A DNA stretch of 64,000 nt from Paracoccaceae bacterium. Its GTDB lineage: Bacteria > Pseudomonadota > Alphaproteobacteria > Rhodobacterales > Rhodobacteraceae. A program made the translations under genes and the position numbers. Location: contig REBU01000078.1 in the NCBI GenBank assembly GCA_007692585.1, positions 33,461-97,460 on the forward strand, given 5' to 3'. Below, in pieces: positions 1 through 10,584 of the stretch (within the stretch, counting starts at the first letter, position 1; each line of letters opens with the position of its first letter). A model generated the notes under the pieces. It made no database searches. It had not been told where the DNA came from and was given only the letters and a program-made list of their open reading frames with translations.

Positions 1-63
1 TTATGCTTCGGCTGGTCTGTTCGAGAGCGTGCGCCTGCAGGAATGGAAAAAGGTTATCGGCTG

Positions 64-483
64 ATGCGCTTCTGGCTGCTGAAATCCGAGCCTGACGCTT
101 TCAGCTGGGAGGATCTCATGGCCAGAGGGTCTGCGGGCGAGGAATGGAACGGGGTGCGAAATTATCAGGCGCGCAACATGATGCGCGAGATGGCCCTGGG
201 CGACCGCGCCTTTTTCTACCATACCCAAAAAGACAAGGCGATTGTCGGGATCTGCGAGGTGATAGCCCTGGCCCATCCTGACAGCACCAGCACCGATCCA
301 CGCTGGGACTGTGTGGATGTGCGCGCGCGCGCGTCCCTGCCCCGCCCGGTCACGCTTGCGGATTGCAAGGCAGAGCCGCGACTGGCAGGCATGGCACTGG
401 TCCGCGCGCCGCGCTTGTCGGTCCAGCCTGTCAGCGCAGACGAATGGGCGCTGATCTGCGACATGGGCGGCGTTACGCCATGA
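64..483 (+). CDS. EVE domain-containing protein (thymocyte nuclear protein 1-like)
   Basis: MRFWLLKSEPDAFSWEDL...WNGVRNYQARNMMREMALGDRAFFYHT matches the EVE/THYN1 family pattern; start chosen at MRFW. Confidence 0.9.
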   Translation: MRFWLLKSEPDAFSWEDLMARGSAGEEWNGVRNYQARNMMREMALGDRAFFYHTQKDKAIVGICEVIALAHPDSTSTDPRWDCVDVRARASLPRPVTLADCKAEPRLAGMALVRAPRLSVQPVSADEWALICDMGGVTP

Positions 484-1118
484 CAACTGCAGCCCGTACT
501 CGCCCGACGATGCCCGATTTCACGCTAGAGACCCGCGCGATGGCGGCGGGCGCGCTGCATGTCGCCGGCATTGATGAGGTCGGCCGCGGGCCCATGGCGG
601 GGCCGGTCACCGCCGCCGCGGTGATCCTAGACCCTCTGCGCATCCCCGAAGGCCTGCGCGACAGCAAGACACTGACGCCCCCCCGGCGCGACGCGCTCGC
701 CCGCCAGATCCGCGAAGTCGCGCAAGTTGGCATAGGCCATGCCAGCGTTGCCGAAATCGATGCGCTTAATATCCTGCGCGCCAGTCATCTGGCCATGGAA
801 CGCGCGGTCAGCGCTTTGCCGAACGCGCCCGATCATCTGTTGATTGACGGCACCATGCTGCCAGAACCCCTCGCCGCGCGTGCCAGCGCGGTGATCAAGG
901 GCGATGCGCGGTCGCTGTCGATTGCGGCGGCATCAATCATCGCGAAGGTCTGCCGCGACGCTGTTATGTGCGCGCTGGCGCAGGAATGCCCCGGCTATGG
1001 ATGGGAACGTAACGCGGGCTATATAACGCGCTTTCACAAGGACGCGCTGCTGCGTCTCGGCGTGAGCGTGCATCACCGCCGCAGCTTCGCGCCCGTGCGC
1101 GCAGCCTTGCAGCGTTGA
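480..1118 (+). CDS. rnhB: Ribonuclease HII
   Basis: AGIDEVGRGPMAGPVTAAAVIL, DSKTL and SIAAASIIAKVCRD motifs; ATG overlaps the upstream stop. Confidence 0.95.
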   Translation: MTTAARTRPTMPDFTLETRAMAAGALHVAGIDEVGRGPMAGPVTAAAVILDPLRIPEGLRDSKTLTPPRRDALARQIREVAQVGIGHASVAEIDALNILRASHLAMERAVSALPNAPDHLLIDGTMLPEPLAARASAVIKGDARSLSIAAASIIAKVCRDAVMCALAQECPGYGWERNAGYITRFHKDALLRLGVSVHHRRSFAPVRAALQR

Positions 1119-1673
1119 GCATCATGCAGCGCAGTCCAAAATCGAGTGGTGATGTCTTTGTCTCGAACGCAGCATGTCGGTCAGTCTTACAACCAAAAAA
1201 CGCCAGCGGTTCTCTGTTGGCAATAACACAATCTTTACCTACCGCGCCCCTTCAACACACAGTCCGGGACCACGCAGGGCGTCCTGACATTACTCGATTC
1301 GAGCAACAATGGCAGATACCAACTACAAGCGGCCAAGACCTTGTCCAAGATCTGCCCATGACTGTTTTCTAAGGACTTGACCCGCTCAAAACCGGCAGCA
1401 ACCTTGATGGCAGTTTCCGAGCTCAGCATCCTGATTTCACGCTTTTAATCCGAAGTTTGCAGCGCAAGGCCACGAACCTCAGACGCCATGACGATGGGAA
1501 AAATTAACTATTTTGGTGCGTAACTGTCGGATTACGGCTGGCAATACATCCGGCGTGAAACGTGGGTATTGAGATCTGAACACAAGTTCAACACAGCCCC
1601 GGCAGAAGGAGCAAATCTTGTGCCAAACATGGAATATGCGTGATCGCGCCTGTTCAATGCGGCCCGCCGCACT

Positions 1674-2915
1674 ATGCTTCCAAGCGGAACCAAAACAGGA
1701 GCGTGGCGCATGGCTTGGGCCAAGAGTTTAGCAGCTTTTGTCGGGATTGTGTGTTTCGCGCTGGCAGGTTGGGCCGTTTTTCTACCTGGGTCGCATGACA
1801 CGCTGGACCGGATTGGGGTGCTGGGCCCGATGCGAAGCCTGGGATTGCCGGTAGCAGAAGCGGATCAGGGCGGCGGCGGCGGGCGGCGGGGTTTCGGCGG
1901 CGGGGACGACATCGCCGTCGTGGTCAAACAAACCGCGATGCAGGAGGCCGACAGCCGTCTGTCAGCAATCGGCACGTCGCGACCTGCGCGCTCGGTGACG
2001 CTGAGGGTCGATGTTACGGGGACGCTGATCGAGATCCCGATAGCCTCGGGCGATTGGGTCGAGGCAGGGAGCCGCGTCGCGCGGCTGAATGCGGAATCTC
2101 AGGAATTGGCACGCGACCGCGCTGAATTGGGACTACGCGATGCGCAAAGCCGGCTAGACCGGGTGGCGCAGCTGCGTGGCAGCGGATCGGCCTCGCAAGT
2201 GCAGATAGATGAAGCCGAACTGGCACTCAGCCGCGCCGAGCTTGACCTGCGCATCGCACAATATGAGCTGGAGCGGCGTGAGATCATAGCGCCCATCTCA
2301 GGCTGGATCGGGCTGATTACCTTGGAAGAAGGCAATCTGATCACTGCCAATAGTGAATTTGTCCGGGTAGATGACCGCAGCACGCTGCTGATCGACTTCG
2401 ATATTCCAGAACGCCATGTGGGTCGCATCAGTGCCGGGGACAGTTTGCGCGCCAGCCCTCTGTCGCGGCCTGGAGATGCGCTCAATGGCCAGATACGCGC
2501 AGTTGATGCGCGCGTGGATCAGGACAGCCGCGCTCTGCGGCTCCAGGCTGAGATCTCCAATGACGATGACCTGCTACGCCCTGGCATGGCCTTTCGCGTA
2601 CAGCTGGACCTGCCGGGCGAAAGCCTGCCTTCGATCGACCCTTTGGCAATTCAATGGGACCGTGACGGGGCCTTTGTCTGGGCACTCGGTGCCGAAGATC
2701 GCGTCAGCCGGGTCCGCATCGAGATCGCGCAACGCCGCGACGCATCCGTGTTGGTGCGTGGAGATCTTGAACCCGGGACATTCGTAGTGACCGAAGGCGT
2801 GCAGAACTTGCGGCCCGGCGCGACTGTCGCACCCCGTCAGCGCCTTGGACCCGATGGCGCTGTGCTCGAAGACGCGGCTATTGCCCGCTCACAGCCCGCC
2901 CAGCCCGAGATCTGA
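1674..2915 (+). CDS. RND efflux periplasmic adaptor (MFP/HlyD family)
   Basis: N-terminal TM, lipoyl/barrel-sandwich and coiled-coil pattern (VDVTGTLIEIPIASGDWVEAGSRVARL...IIAPISGWIGL), upstream of an RND permease; start could be 1710. Confidence 0.88.
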   Translation: MLPSGTKTGAWRMAWAKSLAAFVGIVCFALAGWAVFLPGSHDTLDRIGVLGPMRSLGLPVAEADQGGGGGRRGFGGGDDIAVVVKQTAMQEADSRLSAIGTSRPARSVTLRVDVTGTLIEIPIASGDWVEAGSRVARLNAESQELARDRAELGLRDAQSRLDRVAQLRGSGSASQVQIDEAELALSRAELDLRIAQYELERREIIAPISGWIGLITLEEGNLITANSEFVRVDDRSTLLIDFDIPERHVGRISAGDSLRASPLSRPGDALNGQIRAVDARVDQDSRALRLQAEISNDDDLLRPGMAFRVQLDLPGESLPSIDPLAIQWDRDGAFVWALGAEDRVSRVRIEIAQRRDASVLVRGDLEPGTFVVTEGVQNLRPGATVAPRQRLGPDGAVLEDAAIARSQPAQPEI

Positions 2916-2918
2916 TTG

Positions 2919-5900
2919 ATGAGTGATACACAAGACCAAACCGACACCGCCCAGGAGACAGCGCTGATTGCACAATCAGGCATAGCGCTGTTCGTCCGGC
3001 GGCCGATCCTGGCCTTCGTTTTCAGTGCGCTGATCGTGATCGCCGGGCTTGCAGCTCTTTTCGCGGTAGAAATTCGCGAATTGCCCGATATCGACCGCCC
3101 TGTGATCACCGTGACGACCAATTTCGCTGGTGCTGGACCAGAGACAATTGATCGCGAAGTAACCTCTAGGATCGAGGGGGCGATGGGGCGCGTGGCTGGT
3201 GTGCAGAACCTGTCATCGGAATCGCGCTTCGGTCGCTCGCGCGTGGTGGCGGAATTCAGTGACAGCACCGATATAGATGTCGCCGCGACCGATATTCGGG
3301 ACGCCATCGCCCGCATCCGCAATGCGCTGCCTGATGATGTGGACGAGCCGCGGATCATCAAGGCGGACTCGGATTCTGATGCGGTGATGCGGATCTCGGT
3401 CACATCGCCGGTGCGATCGGTCCAGGACCTCAGCCGCTTGGTGCAGGATGTGGTGGAGGATCGGCTGATTTCGGCACCCGGTGTCGCGGATCTGCAGATA
3501 TTCGGTGATCGGGCAGAGATTTTCCGCGTCGATATCGACATGCTGGAACTGGCCGCGCGCGGGCTGGACCTGAGCGATATCCGCAGCGCATTGCGCACTG
3601 TCTCCTTTGATGTTCCCGCCGGCGCCTTGTCGAATGAGCGCCAGTCGCTGCAAGTGCGCACCACCGCAAATGTCACAACGGTCGAGGATTTCGAGGCGTT
3701 GGTGGTGCGCGGAGACATGCGGCTGGGCGATGTCGCGACAGTCTCGCTTGGCCCAGCTCCCGGCGAGACGCAGCTGCGCGCCAATGGCCAGACGGGTATC
3801 GGTCTGGGCATCTTGCGTCAGGCCCAGAGCAATACGCTGGAAATATCGCGCAATGTCCGGCAGATCGTGGATGAATTGCAGGAGATCCTCCCAGAAGATG
3901 TACGGATCTTTGTCACCTCGGATGAGGCGATTTTCGTAGGCGGCGCGATCACGGAAGTGCTCAAGACATTGACGCTCGCACTGCTTATCGTGGTCGCTAC
4001 GATTTATCTGTTCCTGCGCGACGCGCGTGCAACGCTGGTGCCTGCCGTCACCATGCCCATCGCGCTGATCGGAACCATCGCGGCGATCTATCTGGTCGGG
4101 TTCTCCGTCAATATCCTGACGCTGCTCGCGCTGGTTCTGGCCACTGGCATGGTGGTGGATGACGCAATCGTCGTGCTGGAAAACATCGTGCGCCGTCGCG
4201 CGCAAGGCATGGGCGTGCGTGCCGCGGCAGTGCTGGGCACGCGGCAGGTGTTTTTCGCAGTTGTCACCACAACGGCAACACTCGCGGCGGTGTTCATTCC
4301 CCTGTCATTCCTGCCAGGACAGGCAGGTGGATTATTTCGCGAATTCGGCTTCACACTGGCGATGGCGGTGCTGTTGTCATCTGTTGTCGCGCTGTCGCTT
4401 TGCCCGGTGCTGGCCAGCAAGATGTTACGCGCAACCGAACCCGCCGCGCAGCCAGCGCCCAGCCTGACGGCGCGCGCGGGCAGCAAGATCGCCTCATACT
4501 ACGAACGCAGCCTTGCACGCGCGCTCGCGCAGCCCTTTCTGGTGATCATGGCCGCGCTCCTCTTTGCAGCCTCGGGCTGGTTTGCCGCGCAATCGATCCC
4601 GCAAGAATTGACCCCGTCCGAAGATCGCGGCGTGGCGCTTCTGTCAGTGACCGCGCCGCAAGGCGTTTCCATCGATTTCACGGACCGCAAGGTGCGCGAG
4701 ATCGAAGCCGTTATCGCACCGCTGCGCGATACGGGCGAGGTCACGAATCTCTTTTCCATCATCGGCATTGGCGGGCAGGAAAACCGGGCCTTCATGGTCA
4801 TGACGCTGGCCGACTGGGATCAGCGTGCCCGCAGCCAGCAAGAGATAGTGGGCCAGATCAATGCCGGTTTGCGCAATGTCATCGGCGTGCGGGCTTTTGC
4901 CATCCAGCCCAATTCGCTGCGCATCCGGGGCGCAGGCCAAGGGCTGCGATTTGCGGTTCTGGGCAATAATTACGACGCGCTGGCCGACAGCGCCGATGCA
5001 CTCGTTGCCGCCATGAACGAACAGGACCGTTTCGGTCAGGTACGGCTCGATTTTGAAACCACGCAGCCGCAATTGTCGATCAGCGTGGATCGCGACAGGG
5101 CGTCGGATCTGGGTGTGGACCTCGATGGGCTGGCCGAGGCGCTGCAGGCGGTGCTCGACGGGCGCAGTGTCGGAAATGTCTTCATCGAAGACCGCAGTTT
5201 CGACATTCAGATGCTGTCCACACGCACACCGGTGCGTGACCCCAATGATCTGGAACAGAGCTTCGTGCGCAACGCGAGCGGCCAGATCATCCCGATTTCG
5301 AGCTTCATCACCCTGGAAGAACGCGCAACAGCCCCGCAACTGACCCGCGAGGACCAGAGCCGCGCCGTGCAGATCACAGCAAGTCTTGCGCCCGGCTTCT
5401 CGCTGGGGGCCGCAATGGCGGAAACCGCACGGCTCGCAGCTGAAATTCTGCCTGCAGATCACCGCCTCCTGCCTCTTGCCGAAGCGGCGACGCTCGATGA
5501 GACCTCTGCCGGGATTGTGCTCGTCTTCGGCTTCGCGATCCTGATTGTCTTTCTGGTTCTGGCCGCGCAATTTGAGAGCTTCATTTCCGCCATCGTGGTG
5601 ATGGTCACGGTTCCGCTGGGGCTGGCCTGCGCGGCCTTTGCGCTGCTGTTTACCGGGGTCAGTCTGAATGTCTATTCACAGATCGGGCTGGTGCTTCTGG
5701 TGGGGATCATGGCCAAGAACGGCATTCTGATCGTTGAATTCGCCAATCAGCTGCGCGATGAGGGCGCCGAGATCGCCGATGCGATCCGCGAGGCCACCCG
5801 GATCCGCTTGCGCCCGGTGATGATGACCATGACCTCGACTGTGCTGGGTGGTGTGCCGCTGATCCTGTCCACCGGCCCCGGTGCCGAGGCCCGCGAGGCC

Positions 5901-6065
5901 CTGGGTTGGGTTGTCGTCGGCGGTCTGGGCCTGGCGACTTTGGCGACTCTCTATCTGACCCCTGTAGCCTATCTGTTGCTTGCGCGGTTCAGTGCTGCAC
6001 GGGCCGAAGGGGCGCGCAGGCTCACAGAAGAGCTGCAACGCGCCGTCAGAACGCGCGGGGTGTGA
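2919..6065 (+). CDS. RND efflux transporter permease subunit (AcrB-like)
   Basis: ~1048 aa; FVRRPILAFVFSALIVIAGLAA, ELPDIDRPVITV, GMVVDDAIVVLENI, GIMAKNGILIVEFANQLRDEG motifs. Confidence 0.95.
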   Translation: MSDTQDQTDTAQETALIAQSGIALFVRRPILAFVFSALIVIAGLAALFAVEIRELPDIDRPVITVTTNFAGAGPETIDREVTSRIEGAMGRVAGVQNLSSESRFGRSRVVAEFSDSTDIDVAATDIRDAIARIRNALPDDVDEPRIIKADSDSDAVMRISVTSPVRSVQDLSRLVQDVVEDRLISAPGVADLQIFGDRAEIFRVDIDMLELAARGLDLSDIRSALRTVSFDVPAGALSNERQSLQVRTTANVTTVEDFEALVVRGDMRLGDVATVSLGPAPGETQLRANGQTGIGLGILRQAQSNTLEISRNVRQIVDELQEILPEDVRIFVTSDEAIFVGGAITEVLKTLTLALLIVVATIYLFLRDARATLVPAVTMPIALIGTIAAIYLVGFSVNILTLLALVLATGMVVDDAIVVLENIVRRRAQGMGVRAAAVLGTRQVFFAVVTTTATLAAVFIPLSFLPGQAGGLFREFGFTLAMAVLLSSVVALSLCPVLASKMLRATEPAAQPAPSLTARAGSKIASYYERSLARALAQPFLVIMAALLFAASGWFAAQSIPQELTPSEDRGVALLSVTAPQGVSIDFTDRKVREIEAVIAPLRDTGEVTNLFSIIGIGGQENRAFMVMTLADWDQRARSQQEIVGQINAGLRNVIGVRAFAIQPNSLRIRGAGQGLRFAVLGNNYDALADSADALVAAMNEQDRFGQVRLDFETTQPQLSISVDRDRASDLGVDLDGLAEALQAVLDGRSVGNVFIEDRSFDIQMLSTRTPVRDPNDLEQSFVRNASGQIIPISSFITLEERATAPQLTREDQSRAVQITASLAPGFSLGAAMAETARLAAEILPADHRLLPLAEAATLDETSAGIVLVFGFAILIVFLVLAAQFESFISAIVVMVTVPLGLACAAFALLFTGVSLNVYSQIGLVLLVGIMAKNGILIVEFANQLRDEGAEIADAIREATRIRLRPVMMTMTSTVLGGVPLILSTGPGAEAREALGWVVVGGLGLATLATLYLTPVAYLLLARFSAARAEGARRLTEELQRAVRTRGV

Positions 6066-6066
6066 C

Positions 6067-7752
6067 CTAAGTCGCGGCGTTGTCGCGAGGCTGCGCCGTC
6101 AACTGCCTCACGGCATAATCAGCTGCATCATCGAACGGTTTGAGCACCACGCTTGCACCCTGCCGCATCAGCTCATCGGCCTCTGCCACTTTTTGCACTG
6201 AAAGGAACACCCGCCCGCGATAATTGGCTGATTGCAGCCCATGCAAAAGCGCAAGCTGCGGATCCGCCTCGGTCAACACCCCCCGGTCGCGCGGGACAGC
6301 CGAAACCACGGCGCGAACATCGTTCAGATCGAGATGGGCGACAAATTCCGGATCAGTTGCATCGCCATAGCTGGCATCCAGCCCCATCCGCCGCCAATTC
6401 GCCAACGCTTCGGGGTCGAAATCAATGCCCAGAACCCGGTAACCCTGTTCCGAGAGCCGCGCACCGATGCGGCAGCCGTAGCGCCCCAACCCGAAAATGA
6501 TGAAATCATGCCCGCGCAGCTCCGCGCTCTGAGTGTCATCAGTTTCGCGATGCGCCTGCCGGCGCTCAAAAATCCCAAGATAAGGTTCGCAGATTTCGAA
6601 AAGTTTGTGTGACCAGGTGATCATGTAGACCGACAGCGCAATGGTCACCAGCCCGACAAGCGTCACCAGCCCCATCGCCTGCTGGCCAACATGGCCGATG
6701 GTGATCCCCATCGCCATGAAGATCAGCGAGAATTCGGAGATCTGCGCAACCGTCAGACCGGCCAGAAAGCCTGTGCGCTTGCGGTAGCCCATATACCCCA
6801 TGATCGCGAGGACAATCAGCGGGTTGCCGATCAGAACGAAGAGCGACAGCACGACGGCCGGGCCGATCTGATCGCCCAAGGTCGAAAGCTGCAACCCGGC
6901 GCCGAGATTGATGAAGAAGAAGAGCAGCAGAAAATCGCGCAGGCTGGCGAGCCGCGAGCTGATTGCTTCGCGAAAATCGGTCGAGGCCAGCGAGACCCCG
7001 GCCAACAGCCCACCGAGTTCCTTGCCAAATCCCAGCACATCGCCCAGAGCGGCAAGACTGGCCGCCCAGCCCACCGCGAAGATGACCATCAATTCCGGCG
7101 AGCGCGCCACGCGTGACAGCAGAGGATCAGCAACATATCGGATGAACAGGATGACCGCTGCAACCATCAGCGCGCCACCGAGGAAAACCTGCACGACCTC
7201 CCAGACGCCGCCGCTGTCTTCCCCAAGCCCGACCCCGATGGCCGAAAGCGTGACCATCGCGAGAACCACGAAAATATCCTGCACGATCAGGAAGCCAAGC
7301 GCGATCTTGCCATGCAGCGCGCCAATTTCCTGCTTGTCGGACAAGAGCTTCACGATGATGATCGTGGACGAAAAGGTCAGCGCAATCGCGATATAGAGCG
7401 ACGTGACCGGGTCGATCCCCAGCGCAAGGCAGATCAGGAAACCAAACGCCGCGGTGAACGTCACCTGCCCCAGCCCTGTCGCCACAGCGACCTTGCCCAG
7501 ATTGCGCACAAGGCTCACATCGAGTTTCAACCCGACCAGAAAGAGCAGGACAGCGATGGAAATCTGGCTCAGCGTCTCTATGAAGTCCACAGACGAGACG
7601 AGCCCCAGCGCATCCGGCCCGGCTAGCACCCCGACGGCAATGAACGCCACGACCAGCGGCTGGCGCAGCATCAGACCAATGAATCCTACCCCCGCCGCCA
7701 ATAAGACCAGAAGGGCGATTTCATAGAAGATCGAAGCAAAATTCGCGTCCAA
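6067..7752 (-). CDS. Monovalent cation:proton antiporter (CPA2/KefB-like) with C-terminal TrkA-N domain
   Basis: Multi-TM CPA2 N-terminus, then HDFIIFGLGRYGCRIGARLSEQGYRVLGIDFDP Rossmann motif. Confidence 0.88.
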   Translation of the reverse strand: MDANFASIFYEIALLVLLAAGVGFIGLMLRQPLVVAFIAVGVLAGPDALGLVSSVDFIETLSQISIAVLLFLVGLKLDVSLVRNLGKVAVATGLGQVTFTAAFGFLICLALGIDPVTSLYIAIALTFSSTIIIVKLLSDKQEIGALHGKIALGFLIVQDIFVVLAMVTLSAIGVGLGEDSGGVWEVVQVFLGGALMVAAVILFIRYVADPLLSRVARSPELMVIFAVGWAASLAALGDVLGFGKELGGLLAGVSLASTDFREAISSRLASLRDFLLLFFFINLGAGLQLSTLGDQIGPAVVLSLFVLIGNPLIVLAIMGYMGYRKRTGFLAGLTVAQISEFSLIFMAMGITIGHVGQQAMGLVTLVGLVTIALSVYMITWSHKLFEICEPYLGIFERRQAHRETDDTQSAELRGHDFIIFGLGRYGCRIGARLSEQGYRVLGIDFDPEALANWRRMGLDASYGDATDPEFVAHLDLNDVRAVVSAVPRDRGVLTEADPQLALLHGLQSANYRGRVFLSVQKVAEADELMRQGASVVLKPFDDAADYAVRQLTAQPRDNAAT

Positions 7753-7825
7753 AGCTCTCCCCCTCTACCAGAGCGCATCCTGACCCTTGTTAGCCTGTCA
7801 GCTACGCGCTGACTAGGGCAGCTAG

Positions 7826-9055
<1,230 letters not shown>

Positions 9056-9080
9056 CGCCTGATCCTGCAGGACGTGCGCT

Positions 9081-9992
9081 TTGAGCGATGACAGCAAATA
9101 TGATCAGGATTTCATTCGCCCGGTGCGGCGCGTCCTGATCGGGGTTCTCGCGGTCGCGTTGATGGCGGTCTTTCTCGTCTGGCGCATCGACAGCCCGCGT
9201 GTCGAGCAGTTTCGTATGGCAGTCATCGATCGGGTGGTGCCTTCTTTCGACTGGGCCATGCGACCTGTAGCGCGCGCGGCGGCCATGGCCGAGAATTTCC
9301 GCTCATATGCGCGGATCATCGAACAAAATCAGGAATTGCGCCGGGAGTTGCAGCAAATGCGGTCCTGGCGCGAGGCGGCATTGCAGCTCGAACAGCGGAA
9401 TGCGCAGCTTCTCGACCTCAACCAGGTGCGGCTCGATCCACAGCTGACCCATGTGACGGGCGTGGTGATGGCCGATAGTGGGTCGCCCTTCCGCAAGTCG
9501 GTGCTGTTGAATGTCGGCGCGCGCGACGGCGTGCAGGACGGTTGGGCGGTGATGGACGGGCTCGGGCTTGCCGGGCGCATAGCGGGTGTCGGACAGCGTA
9601 CGGCGCGCGTGGTCTTGCTGACAGATACGGCCAGCGCGGTGCCTGTCATCGTGCAGCCCTCGGGCCAGCGCGCCATGCTGATCGGTGACAATTCGCCCTA
9701 TCCAGTGCTGGAATTCGTCGAATCCCCCGACGATCTGCGGCCCGGCGACCGTGTTGTGAGCTCAGATGACGGCGGGGTTTTTCCGGCGGGGCTGCTGGTT
9801 GGCGAGGTGGTCATCACTCGCGACCGGCGTCTGCGGGTACGGATCGCGGCCGATTTCGGGCGGCTGGATTTCCTGCGGGTTCTGCGTTCTCGCCCCATCG
9901 AGCGCATCACGGATACTGGCGCGCTGATTGCGCCGGAGCTGAGACCCGAAGCGCTCGAAAGCGGGCTTGCCGGAGATGCCGGGGATGGTTGA
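9081..9992 (+). CDS. mreC: Rod shape-determining protein MreC
   Basis: N-terminal TM, coiled coil, VTGVVMADSGSPFRKSVLLNVGARDGVQDGWAVMDGLGLAGRI; TTG start. Confidence 0.93.
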   Translation: MSDDSKYDQDFIRPVRRVLIGVLAVALMAVFLVWRIDSPRVEQFRMAVIDRVVPSFDWAMRPVARAAAMAENFRSYARIIEQNQELRRELQQMRSWREAALQLEQRNAQLLDLNQVRLDPQLTHVTGVVMADSGSPFRKSVLLNVGARDGVQDGWAVMDGLGLAGRIAGVGQRTARVVLLTDTASAVPVIVQPSGQRAMLIGDNSPYPVLEFVESPDDLRPGDRVVSSDDGGVFPAGLLVGEVVITRDRRLRVRIAADFGRLDFLRVLRSRPIERITDTGALIAPELRPEALESGLAGDAGDG

Positions 9993-10584
9993 ACGTCGCC
10001 ACACCAAGCGGCTGATCTTCATGGCCCTTTTCCTGTTTCTGGCGGCCTTGATGACATTTTATCGCCTGTTGCCAACGGGCGGCTATGGCTTCGATGCCAC
10101 GCTGAGCGAGGAAGAGCGGCTGGTCGCAGCTGAAACCGTCTCTCTCTGGACACAGATGGGGGTGCCGGATCTGCTGTTATGCCTGACCATGGCCTGGGTC
10201 TTGCGCAGGCCAGACCTGCTGCCTGCACCGCTGATTGCTGGCTATTTCCTGCTCGAGGATATCTTGCTCCTGCGGCCGCCGGGGCTATGGGCCATGATCG
10301 TGCTGATGGGCAGCGAATTTCTGCGCAGGCATGCAGCGCAATTTCGAAGCTATCGGTTTTTCTCGGAATTTCTGTTGGTTGCAGGACTATTTGTGGCAAT
10401 GTGGCTGGCAGACCGGGCCGTGCTCGCAATTGTGATGGTCCCGCAACCTGCACTTGGCTTGAGCTTCGTGCATTTACTCGGCACAATTGCCATATATCCT
10501 GCGATTGTCGCCATATCGCGCTTTGTCTTTGGACTGCGCAAGCCTGCGACGGGCGAACTGGATGCCTTGGGACAGAAATTGTGA
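9967..10584 (+). CDS. mreD: Rod shape-determining protein MreD
   Basis: Multi-TM protein of ~205 aa between mreC and mrdA. Confidence 0.85.
   Translation: MPEMPGMVERRHTKRLIFMALFLFLAALMTFYRLLPTGGYGFDATLSEEERLVAAETVSLWTQMGVPDLLLCLTMAWVLRRPDLLPAPLIAGYFLLEDILLLRPPGLWAMIVLMGSEFLRRHAAQFRSYRFFSEFLLVAGLFVAMWLADRAVLAIVMVPQPALGLSFVHLLGTIAIYPAIVAISRFVFGLRKPATGELDALGQKL

Noticed and set aside
1-486. 161-aa minus ORF at the window start
   Set aside because: Antisense to the EVE-domain CDS.
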